Shown here: positions 63,231 through 64,000 of the stretch, one piece after another
How the letters are laid out: the number at the start of each line of letters is the position of its first letter
Numbering within the stretch: position 1 is the first letter of the stretch
Origin: Silene latifolia
Lineage: Eukaryota; Streptophyta; Magnoliopsida; Caryophyllales; Caryophyllaceae
Assembly (NCBI RefSeq): GCF_048544455.1
Contig: NC_133526.1
Span: forward strand, 10,432,001 to 10,496,000
Length of the DNA stretch: 64,000 nt
Reading direction: 5' to 3'
Program-made: the position numbers and the translations under genes
The notes under the pieces: generated by a model
The model's input: the letters and a program-made list of their open reading frames with translations, nothing else
Database searches by the model: none
Told to the model about the DNA's origin: nothing

Positions 63231-64000
63231 ATGAAAGACACCATTTGTGAGCCAAAATAAGCCAATATCTCTTTGCCCCCATCGCCCAAAAAATTGTAAA
63301 TTGTAAATATGTGTCAATAATCTTTCTTATCATTTTATCAGCATCAAGGTAAGTGTATTAATGTTTTAAATTAATAATTTATTTATTTATTTTTAAGTTC
63401 CATTGATTATGAAGTATTCTTCACATTTTAACCTTCTCATATATGTTGTTTTGTTCCATTTAGGGGCTATCAAGATTTGTGGAGTTGTGCTATTCAAAAG
63501 TAAATACACTTACATCTTTATGATTCAATGACCTCTTTTTTTCATTATTTACGGGAAAAATTAAATTAAAAACTATAAAGTTAATATTACATAAATCAAA
63601 TTCCACCACTTTGTTTGTTATTAATCACTCAATGGTTTTTTGTTTTCGTTTTTTTTTTGTAGAGATATTTCATTGGAAAAAGAAGACTATATGAAGAAGA
63701 AAATACTAGAATTGCATAAATAAATACTCTCTCCATTCCACTCAATACTATATTATAAACTAACTACAAGAGTGACAACACGAATTGAATGTGAATGACT
63801 AATTGTTTTTAGGTTCATAAATTTTTTTTAGGATTTCAGAAATTTTCAAAAGTATGTTTTATTTGGGTATGTGTTGCTTTTTTATTCATTATTTTTCCTT
63901 TGAATAATAGCTCTCATAGAATGAAATTGGGATTGCGAGGATCTCAATCTTATTAACAAGTTAGACAAAAAAATCCTATTAACATGCATAATGGCTAAAT
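63231..64000. other. AT-rich intergenic sequence
   Basis: No conserved reading frame or RNA gene was recognised. ATCAAGGTAAGTG at about 63342 looks like a splice donor but no coding exon could be linked to it. Confidence 0.4.

Overview
This is nuclear DNA of a flowering plant. Two ordinary eudicot-type protein genes sit in a sea of nested transposable elements. The AT-rich intergenic sequence, the Stowaway, Tourist, hAT and Helitron elements, and the Athila and Tat retrotransposons all fit a eudicot. The LTRs rich in CTCGATCGAG and CTCGGCCGAGG palindromes and the 'CTCCCTCCGTCCCGG' Stowaway family suggest Caryophyllales; that placement is an inference.

Layout. 1-2582: 5' part of a Tat-lineage Ty3/gypsy element (A, minus strand) with an internal gag-pol deletion. 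3738-6061: a Helitron and MITEs, one nested in another, ending about 50 bp before a TATA-like box. 6308-14959: a seven-exon gene for an ALKBH10-type RNA demethylase (545 aa) with a 6.4 kb first intron full of MITE-like repeats. 16052-17483: two hAT-type MITEs with 8-bp target duplications. 17547-28781: an old tandem duplication of about 1 kb. Copy 1 was invaded by a 2.5 kb Helitron and a 5.8 kb Tat deletion derivative (B); copy 2 was invaded by a LINE-like fragment. Each copy preserves the empty sites of the other's insertions. 28947-29397: another hAT MITE. 30081-40715: a complete Tat element (C) with 580-bp LTRs about 98% identical and target duplication AAAAT. 40930-56422: a decayed LINE split by a solo LTR (duplication CTTGA), itself split by an Athila-like element (duplication CAACT), whose 5' LTR is split by a hAT element. 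57000-58082: an intronless GT8 galacturonosyltransferase-like gene. 59526-60600: a decayed LINE reverse transcriptase. 60918-61689: a long inverted repeat, then AT-rich repeats to the end.

The most notable structure is in Tat elements B and C. Each carries, on the strand opposite to gag-pol, a gene-like unit with its own CCAAT/TATA promoter, a long ORF resembling the 'putative gypsy-type transposon' (Transposase_28) family plus a long coiled coil, a recognisable spliceosomal intron in B, and an AATAAA signal. Both copies are mutated. Antisense extra ORFs are known in Tat elements; the complete gene-like architecture, and its retention in B after all of pol was lost, deserve a closer look. Among the host genes, the ALKBH10-like protein appears to have glutamine where the family has its third iron-binding histidine.
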